Positions 1 through 7,736 of a stretch of 64,000 nucleotides of DNA are shown piece by piece. Positions within the stretch are counted from its first letter, which is position 1. Each line of letters begins with the position of its first letter. The stretch spans positions 4,030,001 through 4,094,000 of the forward strand of contig NZ_LR699553.1 of the NCBI RefSeq assembly GCF_902459535.1, written 5' to 3'. A model generated the notes under the pieces. The model searched no databases, was not told where the DNA came from, and worked only from the letters and a program-made list of their open reading frames with translations. The translations under genes and the position numbers were made by a program. This DNA comes from Paraburkholderia dioscoreae (GTDB taxonomy: Bacteria; Pseudomonadota; Gammaproteobacteria; Burkholderiales; Burkholderiaceae).

Positions 1-48
1 GAGCCTATCGACTGGCGCCTGCCCCACGAAGCGCAAATGCTCGCCTGA
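1..48 (+). CDS. 3' end of a gene truncated by the window edge
   Basis: Frame 1 is open from the first base to a TGA at 46-48 and encodes 15 residues ending in QMLA. The terminator-like hairpin at 101-134 follows at a sensible distance, and the next gene (azoR) converges from the other side. Both fit the tail of a plus-strand gene that starts outside the window. LysR-type regulators are common next to azoR in this family, but 15 residues cannot show that. Confidence 0.4.
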   Translation, partial: EPIDWRLPHEAQMLA

Positions 49-100
49 AAACGCCGGCATCGCGGCATGATGCATCGGCGAAACATCTACGCATCAAAGA

Positions 101-134
101 AAAAACGCCACGGACTCAAATCGGTGGCGTTTTT
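101..134. terminator. bidirectional rho-independent terminator
   Basis: An 11-bp perfect inverted repeat (101-111 with 124-134) has a 12-nt loop and is flanked by A-rich and T-rich runs on the two sides. It lies between the convergent truncated plus-strand gene and azoR and can serve both. Confidence 0.75.
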
Positions 135-180
135 CATTCCATCGAGCGATTCGCCGCATATCGAAGCGGCGCGGCCAGCC

Positions 181-777
181 TTACGCGGCGGCGATCGCTT
201 CGCGGGCGGAAGCCAGCGCGGCGCTGGCAGCGTCCGGGCCCATGTTCAGACCTTCGGCGTAGATGAAGCTCACGTCGGTCATGCCGAGGAAGCCGAGGAA
301 GCTTTTCAGGTACGGCGTCTGGCTGTCGTTCGGCGTGCCCAGATACTTGCCGCCGCGTGCCGACACCACGTAGACCTTCTTGCCTTTCACGAGACCTTCC
401 GGACCGTTCGCCGTGTATGCGAACGTGATGCCGGCGCGTGCGATGAAGTCGAAGTACGTCTTCAGTTGCGACGAGATGCCGAAGTTGTACATCGGCGCGC
501 CGATCACCACGATGTCGGCGGCTTGCAGTTCGGCGATCAGCGCTTCGCTGCGCGCTGCGATCGCAGCTTGTTCGGCCGTGCGTTGGTCAGCCGGCGTAAA
601 GAACGCGCCGAGGACGGCGTCGTCCAGATGCGGCAGCGGTTCAGCTTGCAGATTGCGGACGACGACTTGCGCGCCCGGATTCGATTGTTGCAGCTTTGCG
701 GTCAGCTCGTTGACGAGTAGCGTCGAGTTCGCGCCTTGCGAGCGGGCTGCCGAGTTGATTTGCAGGATCGTGGTCAT
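181..777 (-). CDS. azoR: FMN-dependent NADH-azoreductase
   Basis: 198 residues, the usual length for AzoR. This flavodoxin-fold homodimer uses NADH and FMN to reduce quinones and azo compounds in the cytoplasm. The flavin-binding signature is visible: PMYNFG at residues 95-100, followed by the LKxxxDxxxRAGxTF block, and SARGG at about 139-143. The frame is open further upstream, but the chosen ATG at 777 starts the typical MTTILQINSA beta-strand and has a GGAG ribosome site 11 nt before it. It stands alone between a convergent terminator and the M61 peptidase gene. Substrate in vivo is unknown; a quinone-protective role is an inference from the family. Confidence 0.93.
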   Translation of the reverse strand: MTTILQINSAARSQGANSTLLVNELTAKLQQSNPGAQVVVRNLQAEPLPHLDDAVLGAFFTPADQRTAEQAAIAARSEALIAELQAADIVVIGAPMYNFGISSQLKTYFDFIARAGITFAYTANGPEGLVKGKKVYVVSARGGKYLGTPNDSQTPYLKSFLGFLGMTDVSFIYAEGLNMGPDAASAALASAREAIAAA

Positions 778-931
778 GGTTGACTCCAGTTGGGGCGCGC
801 AGTGTTGCGCGAGTGGAGCCATTGTGTTTTTTTGCCGCACCCTGAACAAGCCATCCGGCGGCGACGGATTGTTGCAGTGGTAGAACAATCCGCCACACTC
901 CGCCGCCCAAGAGCGACGGCCCGGATGACGA

Positions 932-2722
932 TCAGCGTGCCAGCCAGTGCTCGCGTGCCTTGCGAGCGGCGGCCCGCCTGTCGCTGACGGCGAGCTTGTA
1001 GCGCGCCACCTCAGGCCCGTCCAGCTTGACTTGCGTGGTGCGCAACTCGTCGCGGCGGAAGGCGTGAACCTCGACTTTCGCGCCCGGCTGGTAGCGCGCG
1101 AGCAGCCCGTCAAGATTCGAGCCGGTCACGCGCAGGCCGTCGAGCGCGATCAGCACGTCGCCGGCCGAAAGCCCGGCTTTCTGCGCGGCGCCGCCCTCAT
1201 GAACCGCTGCGAGCGTGCAATCCGCGCCGCCGCGCACGCGTGCGCCGAGCGACGGCTTGCCGTTCTTGTCGAGCTCGGGCGCAATGGCGACGCCGAACGG
1301 CGCGAGCAGCGTGTCGAGCGGCAGATCGCGCGTGCCGTGCACGGCTTCGGCGAACAAACCGGTCAGTTTCGCGCCGGTCGCTTCCGCGAAAAGCGCCTCG
1401 ATCTCGCTTTCTTCGACACCGACCGGCTTGCCGCGATAGAACTCACGGCCGAAGCGCTGCCACAGCAAGCGCATCACGTCGTCGAGCGATTTGCGGTTGT
1501 TGGTCTGCGCGCGGATCGTCAGATCGAACGCGAGCGCGACGAGCGAGCCCTTGGTGTAATAGCTGACGATCGCGTTCGGCGCGTTCTCGTCCTGCCGGTA
1601 GTATTTGACCCACGCGTCGAACGAGCTTTCCGCGACGCTCTGCTTGAGACGCCCGCTGCCGCGCTGCACGCCGCCGATCACCTTGCCGAGCAGGCCGAAA
1701 TAGTCGTCCTGCGAAATCAGGCCGCTGCGCACGAGGATCAGATCGTCGTAGTAAGACGTGAAGCCTTCGAACAGCCACAGCAGCGACGTGTAGTTTTCGA
1801 CGCTCAGGTCGTACGGCGCGAACACGGCCGGCTTGATGCGCTTCACGTTCCAGGTGTGGAAGTATTCGTGGCTGCACAGGCCGAGATAGGTCCGGTAGCC
1901 TTCGGTGCGCGCCTCGCGCCCTTCCACCGGCAGATCGCCGCGATTGCAGATCAGTGCGGTCGAAGCGCGGTGTTCGAGGCCGCCGTACCCATCGGTGACG
2001 GCCTGGGTCATGAACACGTAGCGATCCACCGGCGCTTTCTTCGACTTGGGCTCGAACAACGCGATCTGCGCCTCGCAAATGCGCTTCAGGTCGGCCGACA
2101 GACGCGCCATGTCCAGCCCGACCACGCGCCCGGCGATCACGATGTCGTGCGGCACGCCGTGCGCCTTGAACGTCGCCAGTGCGAATTCACCCAGCGTGAC
2201 GGGATGATCGATCAACTCGTCGTAGTTCTGCGCGCGGTACTCGCCGAAACCATAACGCTTCGTGCCGCGCGCTTCCGGCAGCGCGGTGGCCACACGCCAG
2301 TTGCGATACGCCGCGCCGTCCGGTTTCTGGATCTCGACCACGCACTGTGCTTCCTCGTGACCGAGCGGCGAGAGGAAGACGCTCGTGCCGTTGAAAAAGC
2401 CCGTCGTGTCGTCGAGATGCGCGGCGCGCACCGACAGATCCCACGCGTAGACCTCGTAGCGCAGCGTCAGCGCGCCTTTGACCGGCGCGACCTGCCACGT
2501 GTGCTTGTCGGTCTTTTCGACGCGCACCTTGCGGCCCGCGTCGTTGAAAGCGCGCAGCGTCACGATGTTGCGGGCGAACTCGCGCACCATGTAGCTGCCC
2601 GGAATCCACACCGGCAGCATGAAACGCTGGCCGGCCGGATCGGGATCGGCGACGGTCACGGTGACTTCGAACAGGTGGGCGGCGGGCTGCTTGGGAACGA
2701 TGGTGTAGCGGATCGGCTTCAT
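932..2722 (-). CDS. M61 family metallopeptidase with C-terminal PDZ domain
   Basis: 596 residues. The zinc motif HEYFH lies at residues 285-289 and the third ligand is probably Glu319 in WLFEGFTSYY, which is the M61 (glycyl aminopeptidase-like) arrangement. Residues about 1-180 form the beta-rich N-terminal domain and about 470-560 form a PDZ domain containing the AGLSAGDVLIALDG segment. No signal peptide is evident at the chosen ATG, so location is uncertain. It is the last gene of a minus-strand group with dsbC and a UbiH-family gene, separated from dsbC by a strong hairpin, so it probably has its own promoter. Substrates of bacterial M61 proteases are poorly known. Confidence 0.9.
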   Translation of the reverse strand: MKPIRYTIVPKQPAAHLFEVTVTVADPDPAGQRFMLPVWIPGSYMVREFARNIVTLRAFNDAGRKVRVEKTDKHTWQVAPVKGALTLRYEVYAWDLSVRAAHLDDTTGFFNGTSVFLSPLGHEEAQCVVEIQKPDGAAYRNWRVATALPEARGTKRYGFGEYRAQNYDELIDHPVTLGEFALATFKAHGVPHDIVIAGRVVGLDMARLSADLKRICEAQIALFEPKSKKAPVDRYVFMTQAVTDGYGGLEHRASTALICNRGDLPVEGREARTEGYRTYLGLCSHEYFHTWNVKRIKPAVFAPYDLSVENYTSLLWLFEGFTSYYDDLILVRSGLISQDDYFGLLGKVIGGVQRGSGRLKQSVAESSFDAWVKYYRQDENAPNAIVSYYTKGSLVALAFDLTIRAQTNNRKSLDDVMRLLWQRFGREFYRGKPVGVEESEIEALFAEATGAKLTGLFAEAVHGTRDLPLDTLLAPFGVAIAPELDKNGKPSLGARVRGGADCTLAAVHEGGAAQKAGLSAGDVLIALDGLRVTGSNLDGLLARYQPGAKVEVHAFRRDELRTTQVKLDGPEVARYKLAVSDRRAAARKAREHWLAR

Positions 2723-2769
2723 CGGCGGCGATTAGAAGTGTTCTGGCGGGGATGGTCGGGCTTGATGCG

Positions 2770-2796
2770 AAAGGAGGCGCACGTCGCGCCTCCTTT
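2770..2796 (-). terminator. dsbC terminator
   Basis: A perfect 11-bp inverted repeat (2770-2780 with 2786-2796) with a 5-nt loop starts 20 nt past the dsbC stop codon. Each arm ends in a short A or T run. It separates dsbC from the M61 gene. Confidence 0.75.
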
Positions 2797-2816
2797 GCCG
2801 GATGGGTTGTGCGTGC

Positions 2817-3542
2817 TCAGCGCACCGCGGACATTTCCTTGTCCAGCCGGTCGGCCGGCACGGCGCCGGGCAGACGGCGGCCGTCCGCGAGAAACACCGT
2901 GGGCGTGCCGTCGACGTTCATGGCGTGGCCGAGCGCGAGGTTCTTGTCGATCGCGGCGGTGTCGCAGGTGCCGGCGGCGGTGGGCGCCTGATGGTTCTGC
3001 ATCCATGATTCCCATGCCTTCGCGCGGTCCGTTGAGCACCAGATCGACTTCGACTTCGCGGTCGAATCCGGCGACAGCACCGGGTACAGGAAGGTATAGA
3101 TCGTCACGTTGTCGATCGACTTGAGCGACGTTTCGAGCTGCTTGCAGTACGGGCAGTTCGGGTCGGAGAATACGGCGATCTTGCGCGCGCCGTTGCCCTT
3201 CACGACTTTCACGGCGTTTCCGAACGGCAGGCTAGCGAAATCGATACGGTTGGTTTCCGCCAGACGCGCCTCGGTCAGATTCTTGCGGGTCTTCGCGTCG
3301 ACCATGTCGCCGAGCAGCAGATAGTCGCCGTTCGCGTCGCTATACACGATCTGCGTGCCGAGGTTCACTTCGTACAGGCCGGCAATCGGCGACTTCGTCA
3401 CGCTCTTGATCGTCACGTCCGCGAGACGCGTTTGCAGCGTGGCCTTGAGCTTGTCGGTAGTCTGGTCGGCCTGTGCCGAGCAGCCGATCGTGACGGCTGC
3501 GATGGCAAGCGCGGCGGCCGCGATGCGGAAAGTCTTTTTCAT
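2817..3542 (-). CDS. dsbC: thiol:disulfide interchange protein DsbC
   Basis: 241 residues. A signal peptide with a KK start, an Ala-rich core and an AQA cleavage site ends near residue 25. The periplasmic part has an N-terminal dimerisation domain (about 26-95) and a thioredoxin domain with the CPYC active site at 130-133 and the cis-proline motif GTPT. A second cysteine pair appears near the C-terminus, as in other DsbC proteins. DsbC isomerises wrong disulfides and is kept reduced by DsbD. The AGGAA ribosome site lies about 8 nt before the ATG. The TIGC residues in the signal peptide resemble a lipobox only weakly, so a soluble periplasmic form is favoured. Confidence 0.94.
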   Translation of the reverse strand: MKKTFRIAAAALAIAAVTIGCSAQADQTTDKLKATLQTRLADVTIKSVTKSPIAGLYEVNLGTQIVYSDANGDYLLLGDMVDAKTRKNLTEARLAETNRIDFASLPFGNAVKVVKGNGARKIAVFSDPNCPYCKQLETSLKSIDNVTIYTFLYPVLSPDSTAKSKSIWCSTDRAKAWESWMQNHQAPTAAGTCDTAAIDKNLALGHAMNVDGTPTVFLADGRRLPGAVPADRLDKEMSAVR

Positions 3543-3664
3543 GCTGAATTCCTGGGTTCAAGCGCGCGTTTGGCGCGTTTCGTGACGGTCCCGATCTGAC
3601 CGGAACCGCGTCCATCCGTTCATGATACCTGTCTGGCCGGCTGCGGCACGCCGGACCGCGCGCT

Positions 3665-4837
3665 TCAACCGAGCGCGGCCGACACCAGCCAGCGCTTGAT
3701 GAACGGCTGCGCCCCGACGAAAGCCATACCGGTATTGCGCAGTGCCTTGGCGAAAGGACCGGGAACGGAAAACAGTTTTTGCAAACCGTCGGTGGCGATC
3801 ATCAGCGCCCGGATGTCTTCGCGGCGCGCGCGTTCGTAGCGGCGCAGCAGCACCATGTCGCCGAGATCGCGGAACGACTCCTTGCCGGCGACGGTATCGG
3901 CGAGCGCCGCGACGTCGCGCAAGCCAAGGTTCATGCCCTGCCCGGCCAGCGGATGGATCAGATGCGCGGCGTCGCCGACCAGCGCGACGCGCGGCGCCAC
4001 CAGCCGGTCCACCGTTTGCAGCGCGAGCGGGAAACCTTGCGCGGGCGTCACGCAGTCGAGCGCACCGAACTGGCCGCCCGTCACGCGCTCCACCTCCGCG
4101 GCAAGCTGCGCCGGATCGAGCGCGACCAGTTGTTCGGCGTGCTCGGTGCGCGCCGACCACACCAGCGAAACATGGCCGTCCGGCATGGGCAGCAGTGCGA
4201 TGATCTCGCCGTCCTTGAACCATTGACAGGCAGTCTCGCCGTGCGGCTTCTCAGCCTTGAAATTGGCGACCACGCCGGTCTGCCTGTAGTCGCGCCGGTC
4301 CATTTTCGAGCCGATCTGCGCCCGCACCCACGAGTGCGCGCCGTCCGCGCCGACCACCAGATCGGCTTCGAGCACATTGCCGTTAGCCAGCCCAACGCTG
4401 GCGCTGTCAGCGGTGAAGTCGAGCGCCTGAGCGCGCGTGTCGATCCAGGTGAGATTCGGCTGGAAGCGCAGCGCCGCATCCAGCGCGCGCTCGATCACCG
4501 ACGACTCGACGATCCACGCCAGTTGCGGCACGGAAGCCTGAAACGCGGAGAAATGCAGCTCGGCGTGCGCGTCGCCGTAGACGCGCATGTCGTAGACGGG
4601 GCCGAGCCGCGTCAGATCGAGCGCCTGCCAGACCCGCAAACGCTCCAGCAGAGCCTGTGAGCTCGACGACAGCGCGTAGACCCGCGAGTCGAAGCTGGCG
4701 CCGGGAGGCAGCGCCGCGCAAGGTTGCGCGAGCAGTGCCACGCGCAGCCCGCCTTGCGTGAGCGCGAGCGCCGCGGTCTTGCCGACGAGCCCGCCGCCGA
4801 TCACGGCCGCGTCAAAGGTCTGGTGGTGTGCGTTCAT
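3665..4837 (-). CDS. UbiH/UbiF/COQ6 family FAD-dependent monooxygenase (ubiquinone biosynthesis)
   Basis: 390 residues from the ATG at 4837. Family signatures are present: the dinucleotide motif GGGLVG at 14-19, the DG motif GADGAHSW at 163-170 and the second FAD motif with GD at 288-289. These enzymes hydroxylate the aromatic ring of ubiquinone precursors. UbiH, UbiF and UbiI cannot be told apart from the sequence alone, so no symbol is given. Longer starts exist upstream in frame, but the first 22 residues would lie across the TATAAT box at 4844-4849 and look non-coding. With the ATG at 4837 there is almost no leader and no ribosome site, see Findings. Confidence 0.9.
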   Translation of the reverse strand: MNAHHQTFDAAVIGGGLVGKTAALALTQGGLRVALLAQPCAALPPGASFDSRVYALSSSSQALLERLRVWQALDLTRLGPVYDMRVYGDAHAELHFSAFQASVPQLAWIVESSVIERALDAALRFQPNLTWIDTRAQALDFTADSASVGLANGNVLEADLVVGADGAHSWVRAQIGSKMDRRDYRQTGVVANFKAEKPHGETACQWFKDGEIIALLPMPDGHVSLVWSARTEHAEQLVALDPAQLAAEVERVTGGQFGALDCVTPAQGFPLALQTVDRLVAPRVALVGDAAHLIHPLAGQGMNLGLRDVAALADTVAGKESFRDLGDMVLLRRYERARREDIRALMIATDGLQKLFSVPGPFAKALRNTGMAFVGAQPFIKRWLVSAALG

Positions 4838-5233
4838 CCGCGCATTATAGCCGCGGGGGTTGCGAGGGACGGATCGACGCGCGCGGCATTTGCGCCCGGA
4901 CAAGCGCGCCGCTATTCACAGATGACCGGCCGCCGCCAGCGCCGCGTTCGCCTCGCGCAGCCGCGTCGATTCGCGGCTGGAAGGCAGGCGCCTCCGGGCG
5001 CCACCCTGGACGGCAAGCGCCGCTCGCCCTCCGCCGCCGCAGTCAGCCCATCCGAACGGGTTACAATTACGCTTTCCGTGAAAACTCGCACCCGGTCGTC
5101 GAGCCAACGCCCCGATCCGGTGTCTTGTCCCGCTCCGCTGCATTTGTCCGCCACGCCACACGCGAAGGCTTCCCGAATCCTGCACACAGCGTCGAGCGCG
5201 TCACGCAACTTACTGAATCACTGAAGGATTTCC
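4838..5233. other. divergent intergenic region between the UbiH-family gene and ychF
   Basis: 396 nt without a supported gene. It holds the minus-strand TATAAT next to the UbiH-family ATG and a plus-strand TACAAT at 5062-5067 that could be a ychF -10 box, though no matching -35 is seen. The remaining open frames look like shadows with no ribosome sites. Confidence 0.6.
4844..4849 (-). promoter_or_regulatory. -10 box of the UbiH-family gene, possibly giving a leaderless mRNA
   Basis: A consensus TATAAT reads on the minus strand, with its last base 6 nt before the A of the ATG at 4837. A start 7 nt after the box would fall on the ATG itself. No good -35 hexamer is seen at 16-18 nt. Confidence 0.5.
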
Positions 5234-6328
5234 ATGAGCCTCAAATGCGGCATCGTCGGCCTGCCTAACGTCGGCAAGTCCACTCTGTTCAATGCGCTGA
5301 CCAAGGCGGGCATTGCCGCCGAAAACTATCCGTTCTGCACGATCGAGCCGAACGTCGGCATCGTCGAAGTGCCGGACGCGCGGCTGAAGGCGCTCGCTGA
5401 AATCGTCAAGCCGGAGCGCATCCTGCCGGCCGTGGTGGAATTCGTCGACATCGCCGGTCTCGTGGCCGGCGCGAGCAAGGGCGAAGGTCTGGGCAACCAG
5501 TTTCTCGCCAACATCCGCGAAACGGATGCGATCACGCACGTGGTGCGCTGCTTCGAAGACGAGAACGTGATTCACGTCGCGAACAAGGTCGATCCGCTGT
5601 CGGATATCGAAGTGATCAACACCGAACTGGCGCTGGCCGACCTCGCCACCGTCGAAAAGGCGTTGGCGCGCTATTCGAAGGCGGCCAAGTCGGGCAACGA
5701 CAAGGAAGCCATCAAGAACGCCGCCGTGCTGGAAAAAGTGCGCGCGCAGCTCGACCAGGCCAAGCCGGTCCGCGCGCTCGACCTCTCGGACGAAGAAAAA
5801 GCCACGCTCAAGCCGTTCTGCCTGATCACCGCCAAGCCGACCATGTACGTGGCCAACGTGAAGGAAAACGGTTTCGAGAACAATCCGCACCTCGACGCGG
5901 TCACGAAGTTCGCAGCCACGGAAAACGCGCCGGTCGTCGCCGTGTGCGCTGCGATCGAAGCGGAAATCGCCGACCTCGACGAAGCCGACATGGAAGTGTT
6001 CCTCGCCGACATGGGCATGGAAGAGCCGGGCCTGAACCGCGTGATCCGCGCCGCCTTCAAGCTGCTCGGCCTGCAAACCTACTTCACGGCCGGTGTGAAG
6101 GAAGTGCGCGCGTGGACGATCCATATCGGCGACACGGCGCCGCAGGCTGCGGGCGCGATTCACACGGACTTCGAGCGCGGCTTCATTCGCGCGCAGACCA
6201 TCGCGTTCAACGACTTCATCACCTACAAGGGTGAGCAAGGCGCGAAGGAAGCCGGCAAGATGCGCGCGGAAGGCAAGGAATACGTCGTGCACGATGGCGA
6301 CGTGATGAACTTCCTGTTCAATGTGTGA
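5234..6328 (+). CDS. ychF: redox-regulated ATPase YchF (Obg-like P-loop GTPase family)
   Basis: 364 residues, full length. The P-loop GLPNVGKS is at residues 9-16 and the Switch II block DIAGLVAGASKGEGLGNQFL follows at about 75. In place of the GTP-specific NKxD motif the protein has NVKE, the feature that makes YchF prefer ATP. The C-terminal TGS domain, with YFTAGVKEVRAW and the ERGFIRA segment, is complete. YchF binds ribosomes and is implicated in translation start and oxidative stress control. The AAGGA ribosome site lies about 7 nt before the ATG. In many relatives ychF follows pth; that gene is not here. Confidence 0.95.
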   Translation: MSLKCGIVGLPNVGKSTLFNALTKAGIAAENYPFCTIEPNVGIVEVPDARLKALAEIVKPERILPAVVEFVDIAGLVAGASKGEGLGNQFLANIRETDAITHVVRCFEDENVIHVANKVDPLSDIEVINTELALADLATVEKALARYSKAAKSGNDKEAIKNAAVLEKVRAQLDQAKPVRALDLSDEEKATLKPFCLITAKPTMYVANVKENGFENNPHLDAVTKFAATENAPVVAVCAAIEAEIADLDEADMEVFLADMGMEEPGLNRVIRAAFKLLGLQTYFTAGVKEVRAWTIHIGDTAPQAAGAIHTDFERGFIRAQTIAFNDFITYKGEQGAKEAGKMRAEGKEYVVHDGDVMNFLFNV

Positions 6329-6411
6329 GTTTCGAGTTCGAGCCTCGGCTTCGGCGCGAGGCGGTCACGGGTGGAAACCTGAGCGCCGCCGCCCGCCGCC
6401 GCTGACCTCGG

Positions 6412-6437
6412 AAGAGCCCGCCTTGCGCGGGCTCTTT
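6412..6437. terminator. bidirectional terminator between ychF and the GDPD-like gene
   Basis: A 10-bp perfect stem (6412-6421 with 6427-6436) with a 5-nt loop, followed by a T-rich run, sits between two convergent genes. Confidence 0.75.
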
Positions 6438-6440
6438 GCT

Positions 6441-7415
6441 TTACTGCCGGCCGGTCGTGCCGGCACGCGCACACTGCAGCGGCAACGCGATACCGTCCCT
6501 GACGGCCGCCATCTTCGACGGCGAATCCGCGAGCACCGCGTCGATGCCGAGGCACGCCGCCGTCCGGTAATCGTCCGCATCGTTCACGGCAATCGCGACG
6601 ATTCGCACGCCGGGCTTCTGCCGGAAGCATGCGACGGTGGCGGCCGTCCACAGCGTAGCATGGACATCCGAGCGCCCTTCTCCCAACGTGAACTTCTCGA
6701 CCACCGTCACCGCGCGATGCAACTCGAACGCGCTCATGGCGTGTTCGGCCGGCGCGTCCACACAACCCTGATGCAGCAGCACACGCACGAGCCGCCCACG
6801 CGTCGCATCGCGTGATTCGAATAGCCTGGCTTGCGGATAAGCCGCAAAAGTCTTTTGATAAGCCGCTTCTGTCGAATAGATCGACACCCGCTGCCACGCG
6901 TTTTCTTCATCGAGCAAGCGCGCGACCGCCTGAGTTTGCGGTTCGGCGGGCAGCGCCTTCATGTCGAGGATGACCGGCATGCCTGCCGGCATGCTGCGCA
7001 GGGCCTCGCGCAATGTCGGAATGCCCAAAGGGCGATCGCGGTAGGGATACGTGTCTGCGCGCTGGAACTTCCACCCGGCATTCACGCGCGCAAGTTGTGC
7101 CGCCGTATAAGCAGACACCGGCCCTTTCGCGTCGGTCAACGCCGACAGATCAGCCGGCCGATAGAGAACCGGCACACCGTCCCTGCTCAACTGCACGGTG
7201 AGCCACATCGCATCGGCGCGATTCGAGATCGACAGCCGAATCGCTTCGAGCGTATTCTCCGGCGCATCGCCCGTGCCGCCGCGATGCGCGATGATCGCCG
7301 GTAACGAGCTCACCTGGGCGACGACATTCTTCGTCGGGACGGACGTGAGCGAACAACCCGTCAATGCGGCGCTTGCGATGCAACTACCTGCGACAAATCG
7401 TACTGAACTCAGCAT
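6441..7415 (-). CDS. glycerophosphodiester phosphodiesterase-like lipoprotein with degenerate active site
   Basis: 324 residues. The lipobox ALTGC puts the acylated cysteine at position 21, so this is a predicted lipoprotein. The GDPD barrel starts with IIAHRG (His44) and APENT (about 51-55), both conserved. The next signatures are altered. The usual ExD metal pair is Trp71-Leu-Thr73, and the usual HD after VPV is Tyr85-Arg86. The later IEIK-type strand reads ILDMKA. The gene diverges from ugpBAEC, where a GDPD would feed glycerol-3-phosphate to the importer. The fold is clear; catalytic activity is doubtful. Confidence 0.85.
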   Translation of the reverse strand: MLSSVRFVAGSCIASAALTGCSLTSVPTKNVVAQVSSLPAIIAHRGGTGDAPENTLEAIRLSISNRADAMWLTVQLSRDGVPVLYRPADLSALTDAKGPVSAYTAAQLARVNAGWKFQRADTYPYRDRPLGIPTLREALRSMPAGMPVILDMKALPAEPQTQAVARLLDEENAWQRVSIYSTEAAYQKTFAAYPQARLFESRDATRGRLVRVLLHQGCVDAPAEHAMSAFELHRAVTVVEKFTLGEGRSDVHATLWTAATVACFRQKPGVRIVAIAVNDADDYRTAACLGIDAVLADSPSKMAAVRDGIALPLQCARAGTTGRQ

Positions 7416-7539
7416 CTGGAATCCTGATTAATACGCACCGGGGCGTAACGTACACGAGACGGGCACGACCCAAACCAACGCCTATCATGCCCGCGCGCAA
7501 ACGGCCGCGTCCAGCGAACGAGGCTCGGCCCTGCTCGCA

Positions 7540-7551
7540 TGCAAACTTGCA
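7540..7551. repeat. 12-bp palindromic motif TGCAAACTTGCA
   Basis: Two 5-bp arms (TGCAA / TTGCA) flank AC. The identical 12-mer, read on the other strand, occurs at 26679-26690 in front of the APC permease gene. It may be an operator for one regulator; this is inference. Confidence 0.4.
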
Positions 7552-7642
7552 CGTTCCAACGCTGGCTGTTTCCGTTTTGTGACACCGATGTTAAATTGCG
7601 GCATTCGGCACCCGTCAAAAAACGGCGTACGCCGCCCGGCAG

Positions 7643-7676
7643 CCGACGCCGGACTGTCATCGAACACAAATAGAAT
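7643..7676 (+). promoter_or_regulatory. candidate PhoB-activated promoter of ugpB
   Basis: A perfect CTGTCAT half-site lies at 7654-7660, preceded 11 nt earlier by a weaker half-site (CCGACGC, 7643-7649). Exactly 10 nt after the second half-site is a -10-like TAGAAT at 7671-7676. This matches the layout of known Pho promoters, where the box replaces the -35. ugp genes are classical Pho regulon members. Confidence 0.55.
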
Positions 7677-7736
7677 CGCGCGATTCGCATCAGCGCCCGT
7701 TCCGATCAGCAACCATGTTGCATGGGAGACAAATCG

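Larger units (their letters stand above)
7416..7736. other. divergent regulatory region upstream of ugpB
   Basis: 321 nt between the GDPD-like gene and ugpB. It contains a 12-bp palindromic motif at 7540-7551 and a Pho-box-like promoter at 7643-7676. No supported gene lies inside. Confidence 0.6.

Noticed and set aside
947..3124. 725-codon plus-strand open frame
   Set aside because: Antisense shadow of the M61 and dsbC genes, Arg/Ala-rich as expected from GC-rich DNA.
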